Assembly (NCBI GenBank): GCA_034437655.1 | Contig: DAOTTU010000040.1 | Coordinates: 51,928-115,927 of the forward strand | Direction of reading: 5' to 3' | Origin: J027 sp034437655 | GTDB lineage: Bacteria > Chloroflexota > Anaerolineae > Aggregatilineales > J027 | DNA length: 64,000 nt | In this document: positions 48,313 to 57,133 of the stretch, one piece after another | How the letters are laid out: every line of letters begins with the position of its first letter | Numbering within the stretch: the first letter of the stretch is position 1 | Program-made: the position numbers and the translations under genes | Notes under the pieces: generated by a model | Told to the model about the DNA's origin: nothing | The model's input: only the letters and a program-made list of their open reading frames with translations | Database searches by the model: none

Positions 48313-50318
48313 GCAGCACTAACCCACCTGATGATGATTTCAAACGGGCCTCATTGCACGGCCGTGGCAAGAAAATCATTCATGGCAATGAACCAGAGGC
48401 GTCATCACAACAAGAAACAGCAGATGACGCCGTGTTTCAAGCTGAAACTGATGAAATAGACGCGCTTTTCGCAACAGGTGATGAACTCGGGCTGGCACCG
48501 CCGCCAACACCCAGTACGACCAGCGCCGCCGATGCAAGCGAGACACCAGCCTCTACCCCTGATAATCTTGATTTTGCTAATTATGCACTCGATTTCTTCC
48601 CGGCAGATGACGAAGACTTTGACGACGACGATGCCAGTATTCAAACTGCGCCAGATTCGTCGAGTTTTGAAGCGTTGAACGTTGCCTCTAACGTCAGTGT
48701 TGACGACATGCCAGAGAACGATGCGCCACTCGGGCAATTTGCAGCGCAAAGCCGCGCCGCCGGACTCACTCGCAGTGACGAAAGACCACCTGATGTTGAC
48801 GTTGCCCCGCCTGATGAGACATTCGCCCTCGAAACACCAATCGAATCAGCAACAGATGACGTTACTTTTGATGCTGTAACTGTACCCGGCGAAGCCACAC
48901 TCGCCCCCACCGCGGAAACAGAGGCCCCAATGTCTGACGCACGCCCTGGCAATGACCCGAACCCGGAAGCAATCCCTGCATCTGAAGCAACACAGCCACC
49001 CGTACAACCTGCTGAGCTACGCGGTGCCCATAAGCCGGCCGCCGGAGCGCCAGTTCTCCCCACAACACCCGAAATAGTACCTGAGCAGCGCCCCCCCACC
49101 CCGTCAGAACAGGCACCTGCTCGCCCAACCCAATCTGAGGGTTTGGTAATGGGAGAAATGCGATTGCCAGCCCTTGATGTGCAACCTGCTAACGAAATGG
49201 AGGCGCTACTACCGGATAACCCCATCCCGGCACAGCAGCGCCCCTCAGTAACATCAGAATCAGTACCCACAACACCCGCTGTCAGGAATCAGGCTGTTGC
49301 CGCGCCCGCAATCGTGGAAGGGGAAGGGGTGCCGCTGGTAGAAGACCTCCAGAAGCCGACAGCAGTCAATTTAGACCATCAACACGCAGCAACTGATCGT
49401 ATTCAGGATGTCATTCCACAACGTCCAGAAACCGCCGCCGATGCCCGCCAGACGAGTCCAATTGTTAATCAGGAAGGTCTGGGGGGGGTCGTACCACTAC
49501 AGCCTGCCACAGCTCTGACAGCGGCAGTACAGGGCGCAAGCACGATACCATCACCTTTCGGTGAGCGCCGCCGACCTCCTGTCGAACAGCTTTTCAAAGA
49601 AACCCAAACCGCCGACCCAACGTTGTTAGCAACACTCGTTGATGACGCTCGCTTGTATGAACTCTGGAATATGATTGAAATTTTGCAGGAGGAAATTGCC
49701 GAACGGCCGTCCTTGAAGCCTGCGCGTGCTGATACATACCAGAAAGAGTTGTTGCAGGCCAGTGATTTGATCCTGCAATCACGCGAAAATTATGACGATG
49801 CTCGCGCTATTGTCTTTCGTATCCGCGCTGACCTGCGCCGCGATGATGAAATTTCAGCCGATATTGAGCGCTACAATTCGCTGTTGATGACATACATCAT
49901 TGGCTGGTTTGGTGCATTAATTGCTCTCGCTATTCTTAGTACCAGCCTCTCAGAGGTACTCACCGATGCAGATGCTATATTTGTAGCGAATGCCTTCACG
50001 CCGACGTTGTTTGGCGCGGCGGGTGGGCTGTTTCTCGCCTACACAACGCTGAATCGGCATGTCACAGTCTTGCGCGACTTCGATAAGGCCCATGTTTGGT
50101 GGTATTTTGCCTCACCGTTCATCGGTGCATTGATGGGTTTTATGACGTATACGCTGTGGGTCGCGACAGTCTTCACAACGGATGCGCAAGATACCAGCAA
50201 CGCTGTCGTCTGGGTGTTGGCATTTATCGGTGGTTTACAGCAGAACTGGGTAATCGGCCGGTTGCGGGCGATGCGAGGTAGCGAGGAAACCTCGCAAGAA
50301 ACGACGCCTCGGGGCTAG
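48309..50318 (+). CDS. Large ParA-linked membrane protein with disordered acidic/Pro-rich N-terminus
   Basis: A 669-aa protein I do not recognise. Residues 1 to about 430 are low complexity, rich in Pro, Ala, Thr, Asp and Glu, and almost certainly disordered. Residues about 440-525 are predicted helical (ARLYELWNMIEILQEEIAER, then a charged helix). Four membrane helices follow (about 535-560, 570-590, 600-625, 630-650), including WYFASPFIGALMGFMTYTLW. The N-terminal part should be cytoplasmic. It is translationally coupled to parA, so the ATPase may act on, or be positioned by, this membrane protein. Confidence 0.75.
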   Translation: MSSTNPPDDDFKRASLHGRGKKIIHGNEPEASSQQETADDAVFQAETDEIDALFATGDELGLAPPPTPSTTSAADASETPASTPDNLDFANYALDFFPADDEDFDDDDASIQTAPDSSSFEALNVASNVSVDDMPENDAPLGQFAAQSRAAGLTRSDERPPDVDVAPPDETFALETPIESATDDVTFDAVTVPGEATLAPTAETEAPMSDARPGNDPNPEAIPASEATQPPVQPAELRGAHKPAAGAPVLPTTPEIVPEQRPPTPSEQAPARPTQSEGLVMGEMRLPALDVQPANEMEALLPDNPIPAQQRPSVTSESVPTTPAVRNQAVAAPAIVEGEGVPLVEDLQKPTAVNLDHQHAATDRIQDVIPQRPETAADARQTSPIVNQEGLGGVVPLQPATALTAAVQGASTIPSPFGERRRPPVEQLFKETQTADPTLLATLVDDARLYELWNMIEILQEEIAERPSLKPARADTYQKELLQASDLILQSRENYDDARAIVFRIRADLRRDDEISADIERYNSLLMTYIIGWFGALIALAILSTSLSEVLTDADAIFVANAFTPTLFGAAGGLFLAYTTLNRHVTVLRDFDKAHVWWYFASPFIGALMGFMTYTLWVATVFTTDAQDTSNAVVWVLAFIGGLQQNWVIGRLRAMRGSEETSQETTPRG

Positions 50319-50480
50319 TCTTGTATGTCATGCTATGCTGCCTGCTGAGGATTGCTATAACGCCAAATATATGCCCTGATTTTGGCAAACAAAACGCCCG
50401 TTTTGCTTTACAACACGAAAGATATATTCTTGCAAAATGGTCAGATTAATAACTATATCTGCAACAAAGCGAGGAAATGT

Positions 50481-51257
50481 ATGCAAAAACCAGCGCTTCT
50501 AGTGCTTGCTGTAGTGAGTTTGGGACTGCTTCTGGTAGCCTGTGGTAGCGATGATGCCGAGATTGAACGTAATCAGTTTCAGACCGCTGAGGAGGTACTG
50601 ACGTTTGATTTTGAGTCCACCGAGACGACGTTTGAGACTGCGCGCATTGGTCAGTCGGCACAGACAGTCGCAGATGGGCAATACCAGATCACATCTTTCA
50701 GCGAACGCGGCAATCATTACCTGGTCGGGAGCAACCCTGCAATCAATCTCAAGAATGTGATGATCGAAGTCACAGCGGAACCACGCAGTGGTAGCGATGA
50801 TGGCTGGTACGGGGTAGTTTGTCGCACCCACAGCAACGACCTCGGGTATGCGCTCTTGGTCAGTGCAGATGGCTTCTGGAGCATTGCCCGCATTGAGGAA
50901 AGTGTGTCCGGGCTACAATCACTCGATTACCTTGAAAACTGGCAAGAACACAGCGCCATTGATGCAGGAAGCAGTAATCAACTGCTAGCTTACTGCGTGG
51001 ACGACTATCTTGCGCTTTACGTCAATGACGAGTTCGTTGGCGACTATCGTGATGATGACTACAACTTCAGCGGTGGAATTGGACTCCTCGCGGGCAATGT
51101 AGAGAACGAAGCGTTCACAGCAGCCTTCGATAACCTGGCGGTTAGCGGTGCCTTCCGTGATGGCAACCCAAACACGGCAACACCTGCCCCGACACAGACT
51201 GCCACACCACAAACCATCGAAACCCTCCCCCCGCTGGACGCGCTTGGTGATGACTAG
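50481..51257 (+). CDS. Lipoprotein with LamG-like (concanavalin-type) domain
   Basis: A 258-aa exported lipoprotein. The lipobox is VACG near residue 22. Residues about 40-225 look like a jelly-roll domain of the LamG/DUF1080 type: NVMIEVTAEP, GWYGVVCRTH, GYALLVSADGFWSIARI, YVNDEFVGDY, IGLLAGN. These domains bind sugars or other ligands. A short Thr/Pro tail follows. The ATG at 50481 is chosen because AGGA lies just upstream and the signal peptide starts there; the open frame begins 33 codons earlier. It is a single-gene unit by spacing. Confidence 0.75.
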   Translation: MQKPALLVLAVVSLGLLLVACGSDDAEIERNQFQTAEEVLTFDFESTETTFETARIGQSAQTVADGQYQITSFSERGNHYLVGSNPAINLKNVMIEVTAEPRSGSDDGWYGVVCRTHSNDLGYALLVSADGFWSIARIEESVSGLQSLDYLENWQEHSAIDAGSSNQLLAYCVDDYLALYVNDEFVGDYRDDDYNFSGGIGLLAGNVENEAFTAAFDNLAVSGAFRDGNPNTATPAPTQTATPQTIETLPPLDALGDD

Positions 51258-51299
51258 CAGGTAGCAAAGCCAGGTCCATCTCATTGTTTAAATATCTTT

Positions 51300-51333
51300 G
51301 GTATGCAGGGGCGCTCTACACGTCCTGTATACC
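51300..51333. repeat. Inverted repeat after the lipoprotein gene
   Basis: GGTATGCAGG and CCTGTATACC pair over ten positions (one G-U) around a 14-base loop, 43 bases downstream of the lipoprotein stop. No T-run follows, so it is either an mRNA 3' hairpin or an operator for the downstream gene. Confidence 0.4.
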
Positions 51334-51396
51334 GATCCCTCAACATCTCATCCACCTCTTAATGATCTCATAACATTGACGCTATGTCTTTATAAA

Positions 51397-51429
51397 GCGC
51401 TAAGCCATCATTATTAATGCGCTTAGCCA
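51397..51429. repeat. Two direct repeats spaced by 22 bp upstream of the fasciclin gene
   Basis: GCGCTAAGCCA (51397-51407) and GCGCTTAGCCA (51419-51429) differ at one base and start exactly 22 bp apart, i.e. about two helical turns. Each core (GCTAAGC / GCTTAGC) is also the inverse of the other. They are about 85-115 bp before the ATG, a position suited to an activator or repressor of the fasciclin gene. No clear -35/-10 pair was found beside them. Confidence 0.45.
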
Positions 51430-51513
51430 AATTACGGTCGCCACTCATTTTTGCCAGCTATAGTTAATGACGTTTTACGATTAAACACATATCCATGAAG
51501 GAGTTTACCGTAT

Positions 51514-52572
51514 ATGACCCGTTCGCTTAAAATTTTGCTGGCAGTGGCATTGATGCTGGTCGCCGTCACCCCGGTGTTTGCACAAGATGGTGAAGACGAC
51601 ATGCAACCAACCATTGCTGACATCGTTGTTGAAAGCGCAACTGCTGAAGAAGATGCCGAATTTACTGCACTGTTAGCTGCTGTTGAAGCCGCTGACCCGC
51701 TTGTCCTCGACGCACTGGCTGATCCTGAAGCTGAATTGACTGTCTTTGCACCCACCGACGCCGCATTTGAAGCGCTTGGCGAAGAAACCCTGACCGCTGT
51801 CCTTGACGATCAGGAATTGGTCACTGAAATCTTGCTGTTCCACGTCCTTGACGGTGCAGTCTTCTCTGAAGATGTTGTTGCTGCACTGGAAGCAAGCGAA
51901 GGCGCATTTACTGTACCGACCTTGCAGGGTCAGAACCTCGATGTCACACTCGACATGGAAGCCGAAGGTGGCGTAACTGTTGACGGCGCTCCGCTCATCC
52001 TTGAACTGACCGACATTGAAGCTGCCAACGGTGTGATTCACGTCATTGACGCCGTGATGCTGCCTGAAGACCGCACCATTGCTGAAATCGTCGTTGAAAA
52101 TGCAACCGACATGGAAGCACCACAGTTCACCGCGTTGCTGGCTGCTGTTGAAGCCGCTGACCCCATCGTGCTAGAAGCGCTTTCCACGATTGAAGACGAA
52201 ACTGGTGAATTTGTTGAACTGACCGTCTTTGCCCCGACTGACGCCGCCTTTGAAGCACTGGGTGAAGAAACCCTTGCCGCAGTCCTCGGTGACTCTGATC
52301 TCGTTACTGCGATCCTGCTGTACCACGTCCTTGAAGGTGTAAATTCCGCACAGGATGCACAGACAGTTCTGGCTGAGATGGACGGTGAATTCCTGGCTGA
52401 AACCTTGCTTGGTGAAGAACTGCTCATCAGCACCGACATGGATGGCAACCTGACCGTTGACGGTGCAACCGTTATCATCACCAACATTGACGCTGCGAAC
52501 GGCATCATCCACGTGATCGACATGGTACTGGAACCTATGCTTGATGACATGGGCGAAGCCGAGATGGAATAA
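51514..52572 (+). CDS. Secreted protein with two fasciclin (FAS1) domains
   Basis: A 352-aa exported protein. A Sec signal peptide ends in TPVFAQDG near residue 25. Two FAS1 repeats follow (about 33-180 and 185-335), each with TIADIVVE or TIAEIVVE, the H1 block ELTVFAPTDAAFEALGEETL, an LLFHVL/LLYHVL block, and NGVIHVIDAVMLP or NGIIHVIDMVLEP as the H2 block. FAS1 domains mediate adhesion. The repeats are similar enough to indicate duplication. The protein is very acidic. AAGGAG stands before the ATG, and a strong terminator follows. Confidence 0.93.
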   Translation: MTRSLKILLAVALMLVAVTPVFAQDGEDDMQPTIADIVVESATAEEDAEFTALLAAVEAADPLVLDALADPEAELTVFAPTDAAFEALGEETLTAVLDDQELVTEILLFHVLDGAVFSEDVVAALEASEGAFTVPTLQGQNLDVTLDMEAEGGVTVDGAPLILELTDIEAANGVIHVIDAVMLPEDRTIAEIVVENATDMEAPQFTALLAAVEAADPIVLEALSTIEDETGEFVELTVFAPTDAAFEALGEETLAAVLGDSDLVTAILLYHVLEGVNSAQDAQTVLAEMDGEFLAETLLGEELLISTDMDGNLTVDGATVIITNIDAANGIIHVIDMVLEPMLDDMGEAEME

Positions 52573-52610
52573 GCCTCACGGCTACATTCTCTCTCACTTC
52601 TGTTCAAAAT

Positions 52611-52640
52611 GGGGTTGGGCCAGTGCCCGGCCCTATTTTT
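52611..52640. terminator. Strong bidirectional intrinsic terminator
   Basis: GGGGTTGGGC (52611-52620) and GCCCGGCCCT (52625-52634) form a ten-bp stem in RNA counting U-G pairs, with a four-base loop CAGT. TATTTTTG follows on the plus strand and ATTTTG on the minus strand. It serves the fasciclin gene and the convergent gene ending at 52643. Confidence 0.85.
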
Positions 52641-52642
52641 GT

Positions 52643-53530
52643 TTAGCGATTCTGCATCAACGCTGCGAACAGTTGTGGCCAGGCCCAGTAAGTTTGCGGG
52701 ACTTCGTACGGTAACGCTTGCAGCTCCGTTGCATCTGGCGCCAGTGCTGGCAGCGGTGGCACGGCCCCGACGATAATCAGCAGCACAACACCGATCCCTT
52801 GATTGGTAATGAGGTCCAGCATGGAGTCAAAGCCAACCGCCGGCCGGTCTAATAAGACATCGCCAAGCTGGCAGGCCACAAACGCCCCATAAAACTTCGC
52901 AATATCAACGCCACGCTGATCCTGCCGAAAGCGATGAACATCACGCCAGGGCTTCTGCGAATTACTTTCTAGATCACCGAGCAACGCCCCTGTTTTTTCA
53001 ACGGTTACGGCCTCTTTAGAGAAGAAAAATACGTAGCTGTCTTCCGTAATTTTGCGCATGTTGCGAGCGTTTTCGATCATCTCGTCGTAGTGAGCTTCAT
53101 CACGCATGGAAACCTGCGGCCGCCCATCATCGTCTACACCTGCAATCTCGGCCATTTTCGCCTGCCCCAAAAACCCCTTGGCCCAACGCAAACCAGGGAG
53201 GTCGTAGCGGATAAAGCAGGCTAAATCTGCACCAGTTTCGTGTTCAAGTGTACGTTCAGCGTTGCCACGGTCGGTGAAGGCGATGGCAGAAATTCGCAGA
53301 GGTTCTACAGCGTCAACAATCTGACGATCCAGGCCCATTTCCATATACGCTAGAAAGCGTTCAGTTAAGGTGCGTTCTTGTCGGATTGCCTCAATGCGTA
53401 GATTGCCCATTGTGCGTGCAGCAGCTTCGACTGTGACATGATGCACATAGCCGGCCAAATCTTGCAAAGCGGTTGACGCCCGTGTCAAGGCGACATTGGG
53501 TTCTTCGGGCTTGTGTTCCTCATCAGACAT
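52643..53530 (-). CDS. Unknown protein, possible PD-(D/E)XK-type nuclease
   Basis: A 295-aa cytoplasmic protein without a confident family. A region near residues 95-125 reads EHETGADLACFIRYDL then KGFLGQAKM. The order Glu, Gly-Ala-Asp and Gln-Ala-Lys is the pattern of some restriction-endonuclease-like (Mrr-type QxK) active sites. A later hydrophobic stretch (GIGVVLLIIVGAVPPLPAL) might be a membrane segment or a buried core helix. ATG at 53530 is preferred to a TTG four codons earlier. It lies downstream of the DnaJ-domain gene on the same strand (73-base gap). No methyltransferase partner is adjacent. Confidence 0.5.
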   Translation of the reverse strand: MSDEEHKPEEPNVALTRASTALQDLAGYVHHVTVEAAARTMGNLRIEAIRQERTLTERFLAYMEMGLDRQIVDAVEPLRISAIAFTDRGNAERTLEHETGADLACFIRYDLPGLRWAKGFLGQAKMAEIAGVDDDGRPQVSMRDEAHYDEMIENARNMRKITEDSYVFFFSKEAVTVEKTGALLGDLESNSQKPWRDVHRFRQDQRGVDIAKFYGAFVACQLGDVLLDRPAVGFDSMLDLITNQGIGVVLLIIVGAVPPLPALAPDATELQALPYEVPQTYWAWPQLFAALMQNR

Positions 53531-53603
53531 AGTGATTCTCAATATCTACATTGCATAACAAACACCAGCGACTATAGCATTGCGTGGGGCATTGTACCAA
53601 TCG

Positions 53604-54695
53604 TCACGGTATTAACCAGACCTGCACTGCAACGACACCAGCCCCTTCACGGCTTCCAGTTGCCCCGATAGTCCGGTTAAAGGCTGCGAAAAATGTCAGG
53701 GGGCCAGCATCGGTAGTCGGCATGAACAGGTAACGTGATGTCAGACGTTCAGCAATGTCACCTACTGACCAGACGATTTCACCCGATCCAACGACAATAA
53801 AAAGCTGTGTAGTGTCAGTTGCCAGAACATTCTGTACACGAACAAGTTGCGCGTTGTCGTTGCCTTCGTTGCCATACACCAACAGATCACGCTCGAAGAT
53901 ACTTATCTGTGCATCATCTGTACCGGTACGGCCATCGCCCTGTGTACCAGTGTTGCGCGGTGAATTACCGATATTGACTGTCCAGCCTGTAGGTGGGCTG
54001 TTGTAATCAACGCGCAAGCCAATCCGTGAATGCTGCCCCGGTGGAATGCGAATGACAATCTGTGTTAGGTCGCTTTCAGTCTCAATTGTCATGGTTTCAA
54101 TAGCATCACAGAAGCCTGATAGGTCATCAAGTACGAATGTGCAGGTTGCAAGTGCCTCCGTAGCAAGCGCTGTTGTGGTCAGGGGCGGTATATTTTCACG
54201 CGCTAGCTCTGGTAATAGGGTAGAGGTGGCAGTCGCTGTTGGGGTGCGTTCGGTATTCGCAGCACTGCGGTCAATGCGGTTCGGTGTGGGGCTGTCCAAA
54301 AACAGAAGTACCTGCGCCAGCACAATAAACAACGTCGCCAGCACACCCATAAATATCCACCGAATGGCGGTGTGCGTTTTGTCATCAGGAGTCGTTTGGG
54401 CATAGGCTTTACGTGATGTTGTGGTTACGGAGGAAGACGTCGTTGTGGGGGGTGTATTTGGGGCGGTGGTTGTAGATTTGGTCGCGAGTGATGCGTCATA
54501 AGCGGCGCGTTTCTCGATATTGATAAGTGTCTGATAGGCCGCTGTAATTTCACGGAAGTGGTCACTGGCTTGCGGATCACCGGGGCGGGCGTCGGGGTGA
54601 TATTGACGGGCTAATGCACGATAAGCACGTTTAATCTCGTCGCGGCTGGCAGTGGTGGCAATTCCAAGAATTTCGTAGTAGGTTTTAGGTGGCAT
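53604..54695 (-). CDS. DnaJ-domain membrane protein
   Basis: A 363-aa protein. Residues 1-67 are a J-domain with the essential HPD in ARQYHPDARPG and the start YYEILGIATTASRDEIKRAY; it would stimulate an Hsp70 (DnaK). A Thr-rich linker leads to one membrane helix near residues 115-137 (GVLATLFIVLAQVLLFLD). The rest is outside the membrane. About 180 residues there form an unrecognised beta-rich domain (IRIPPGQHSRIGLRVDYNS, WSVGDIAERL). A J-domain facing the cytoplasm with an exported sensor-like domain is unusual. It is divergent from a methyltransferase gene 38 bases away. Confidence 0.8.
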   Translation of the reverse strand: MPPKTYYEILGIATTASRDEIKRAYRALARQYHPDARPGDPQASDHFREITAAYQTLINIEKRAAYDASLATKSTTTAPNTPPTTTSSSVTTTSRKAYAQTTPDDKTHTAIRWIFMGVLATLFIVLAQVLLFLDSPTPNRIDRSAANTERTPTATATSTLLPELARENIPPLTTTALATEALATCTFVLDDLSGFCDAIETMTIETESDLTQIVIRIPPGQHSRIGLRVDYNSPPTGWTVNIGNSPRNTGTQGDGRTGTDDAQISIFERDLLVYGNEGNDNAQLVRVQNVLATDTTQLFIVVGSGEIVWSVGDIAERLTSRYLFMPTTDAGPLTFFAAFNRTIGATGSREGAGVVAVQVWLIP

Positions 54696-54733
54696 TATTC
54701 ATGTTTCAGAATCTTTTTGCTGGTTGAGGGCTG

Positions 54734-55417
54734 ATGATGGTCGATTTTAAACATATTTACAGGCACCGCGCCCCTGATTATAACCTACTGGTCAGCTACG
54801 AAGATTATCAACACCACATTGCAGCGAATCTTCAAGCAATTTGTGATCTCTCCGACCAGCAGGTGGTTGAGTTCGGTGCGGGCACAGGACGCCTCACCCG
54901 TATCCTCGCACCAGTTGCTGCAACTGTCCACGCAACAGACAATTCAGCACACATGCTCCGTCATGCGAATGTTCCTGACCACTGCACGCTGACCGTTGCC
55001 GACAATCGAAGAATGCCATTTCCAGATGCGTGCGCAGACATCACTGTCGCCGGTTGGAATTTCGGACATCTTGTGGGCTGGTACCCGGAGACATGGCCGC
55101 AGGAAATTGACGCAGCAGTCCGAGAAATGGAACGGGTAGTGCGACCGGGTGGTGTCGCCATCATTTTCGAAACAATGGGCACCGGGCATGAAACCCCACA
55201 GCCCCCCACCACCGGACTCGCCGCCTACTACCAGCATCTAGAGCAGCATCACAGCTTCAGTACCACGACCTTTCGCACTGATTACCGCTTCCGATCGGTT
55301 GAAGAAGGTGCGCGGCTGACCCGTTTCTTCTTTGGTGATGAATTAGCCGACCGCATCATCACAACGCAGCAAACCATTCTCCCCGAATGCACGGGCATGT
55401 GGTGGCGACAGCTTTAA
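54734..55417 (+). CDS. SAM-dependent methyltransferase
   Basis: A 227-aa class I methyltransferase of type 11. Motif I is VVEFGAGTGRLTRIL, the acidic residue of the next strand is in HATDNSAHML, and the post-motif blocks are MPFPDACADITVAGWNFGHL and MERVVRPGGVAIIFETMG. The substrate cannot be named; the fold is shared by many small-molecule methyltransferases. Two ATG codons stand in tandem at the start. Its end overlaps the convergent GH13 gene by four bases. Confidence 0.82.
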   Translation: MMVDFKHIYRHRAPDYNLLVSYEDYQHHIAANLQAICDLSDQQVVEFGAGTGRLTRILAPVAATVHATDNSAHMLRHANVPDHCTLTVADNRRMPFPDACADITVAGWNFGHLVGWYPETWPQEIDAAVREMERVVRPGGVAIIFETMGTGHETPQPPTTGLAAYYQHLEQHHSFSTTTFRTDYRFRSVEEGARLTRFFFGDELADRIITTQQTILPECTGMWWRQL

Positions 55418-56880
55418 AGTGGACGAATATCGAAAATATGGGCCTGCCACGGTGCGAGATCAATATAGAGTCCGTCGTCGTGCATCCGTGTTCCATCCCG
55501 ATGATACATTTTGTCATCGTCGAGCCGGTCTATCAAACGCCATTCTGCGCGTTCAAGCCCCAGCCCCGGCATTGGCACACGCCCCTGTGACTGTTCCGCT
55601 GAATAGTTGACCACCACCAGCACCCGTTGCGCTCCCTGATGCCACGTGTAGGCGATTAAATTTTCGTTACCGCTGTTATCTTCCCAGGCGTGGGTCACAG
55701 CGCGGAGCTGCCACTTACCGTCCATATAAATATCACGATCAACTTCAGATAGCAGCGCCAGATAGAAGGCTTGCAACTCAGCATCAGTGTTTTCTGTCGC
55801 CCGCCGACCAAGCTGCACCGGGAGCTTGATGCGATAACCCTCAAATTGTCCCTCATGCCAGAGCTTGCCGCCGGGTAGTGTCGCGATAAGAACGGCTGCC
55901 ATGCGCGATTTGCTTTCACCGAGAGCCATCAGGGCGCGTTCTTCGTCATGATTTTCAATGAAGCGCATCAGTTTGCGCTGATAGTCAAGCTCGGCGTGCA
56001 AGTGCCCGTTAATGCTGGTGGCGTCTTCGTTGCGCAGGCGGTCATAAAGGCGCTTGTCGTAGCAATAATCAAAGCCCTGCTGTTGAAGGGTGTACTCCAT
56101 GTCCCAGTACACTTCGGCAATAAAGATAAAGCCTGGCGCTTCTTCATGCACCGCCGGGATCACAACCTGCCAGTATTCATCATCCGGCGCATTGCCAACA
56201 CGGTCCGCGCTCCAGGTGCGGGCAAAGACCTCGTTTGTTAACAGCATCGCCATGTCACAGCGCACACCATCACACAGCGTTGCGATGTCACGCAGCGTAT
56301 TGATCGACAGTTTGCGGTATGGTTCGCTAAAGGCGTTGACCTGTACAGTGTCTGTCCATGCCGGGAAATAAGGATCACGACCGTAAGCAAAAACTGTCGC
56401 GTCTACCGCAAAAAATGAGTCAGGGTCTACCTGCATTTCTTCCGTCGTACCCTTTACCAGCGCGTCGGGGGTTTCGGTTGTCCACGGATGGTCAATGGCA
56501 ACATGATTGGGTACAAAGTCGAGGATGAGTTTCAGCCCCAACGATTGTAAGCCCTCACGAAACGCCAGCAGCCCTTCACGCCCACCAAGCTCAGCAGCGA
56601 CTTCATAGCGATGTACCGCATAAGGTGAGCCAGCGATATCGTCAGCACTGAAATCTGGCAAGGAGCTGCGGTACTCAGCCTGTAATCCCGGATGCTCTGT
56701 GGCAACGGTAATCCCGGCCGGGCTACGTTCCCAGACACCCATCAGCCAGACGGCATCAACCTTTAAAGACTGTAGATAGTCCAATTCAGTATTGGGAACG
56801 TTTCTAAGGCTAATGGATTCGCCATGAACACGGGATAACCCGCTTAACCACGTCCAGGTGTTGATTTCATAGACATGCAT
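55414..56880 (-). CDS. Alpha-amylase-family glycoside hydrolase (GH13)
   Basis: A 488-aa cytoplasmic GH13 enzyme. The four conserved regions are present: LILDFVPNHVA (I), GVRCDMAML with the nucleophile Asp (II), FIFIAEVYWDMEY with the acid Glu (III) and RFIENHDEERA (IV). The C-terminal 85 residues are a beta domain. There is no signal peptide, so it acts on imported or stored glucans; whether it is an amylase, a maltogenic or a transferase type is open. ATG at 56880 is chosen (AAGGAG nine to ten bases upstream; the protein then begins MHVYEINTW). It stands downstream of tRNA-Phe but beyond its terminator. Confidence 0.9.
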   Translation of the reverse strand: MHVYEINTWTWLSGLSRVHGESISLRNVPNTELDYLQSLKVDAVWLMGVWERSPAGITVATEHPGLQAEYRSSLPDFSADDIAGSPYAVHRYEVAAELGGREGLLAFREGLQSLGLKLILDFVPNHVAIDHPWTTETPDALVKGTTEEMQVDPDSFFAVDATVFAYGRDPYFPAWTDTVQVNAFSEPYRKLSINTLRDIATLCDGVRCDMAMLLTNEVFARTWSADRVGNAPDDEYWQVVIPAVHEEAPGFIFIAEVYWDMEYTLQQQGFDYCYDKRLYDRLRNEDATSINGHLHAELDYQRKLMRFIENHDEERALMALGESKSRMAAVLIATLPGGKLWHEGQFEGYRIKLPVQLGRRATENTDAELQAFYLALLSEVDRDIYMDGKWQLRAVTHAWEDNSGNENLIAYTWHQGAQRVLVVVNYSAEQSQGRVPMPGLGLERAEWRLIDRLDDDKMYHRDGTRMHDDGLYIDLAPWQAHIFDIRPL

Positions 56881-56962
56881 AGCCACAGTACTCCTTTGCA
56901 TCACAGGAAATTAAGTGTTCGCCAGTGTACTACACAATGGTCACTTCAGGCACAAAAAACAC

Positions 56963-56994
56963 AAAAACCCCCACCAGACTGCCGTGAGGGTTTT
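56963..56994 (-). terminator. Intrinsic terminator of tRNA-Phe
   Basis: On the minus strand AAAACCCTCAC and GTGGGGGTTTTT form an 11-bp stem with one mismatch and a ten-base loop, followed by TTTTTGTG. It lies five bases beyond the tRNA 3' end. Confidence 0.8.
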
Positions 56995-56998
56995 GCTG

Positions 56999-57071
56999 TG
57001 CTGAGAGCCAGACTTGAACTGGCGACCCTCGCATTTTCAGTGCGATGCTCTACCAACTGAGCTATCTCAGC
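56999..57071 (-). tRNA. tRNA-Phe (anticodon GAA)
   Basis: A 73-nt cloverleaf on the minus strand. The acceptor stem GCTGAGA/TCTCAGC is perfect with discriminator A. The D arm is AGCTCAGTTGGTAGAGC. The anticodon loop CTGAAAA gives GAA, Phe. The T arm is GTTCAAGTC in a paired context. The 3' CCA is not encoded. It has its own promoter and terminator, so it is transcribed alone. Confidence 0.96.
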
Positions 57072-57083
57072 AACTTGGATGGC

Positions 57084-57113
57084 AGTATACACCCCATCCA
57101 GTTATCTTGTCTA
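57084..57113 (-). promoter_or_regulatory. tRNA-Phe promoter
   Basis: On the minus strand TAGACA (57108-57113), 18 bases and TATACT (57084-57089). Transcription would start near 57077, six bases before the mature tRNA. Confidence 0.65.
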
Positions 57114-57133
57114 GAGTTAAATTCTGAGGGTGG

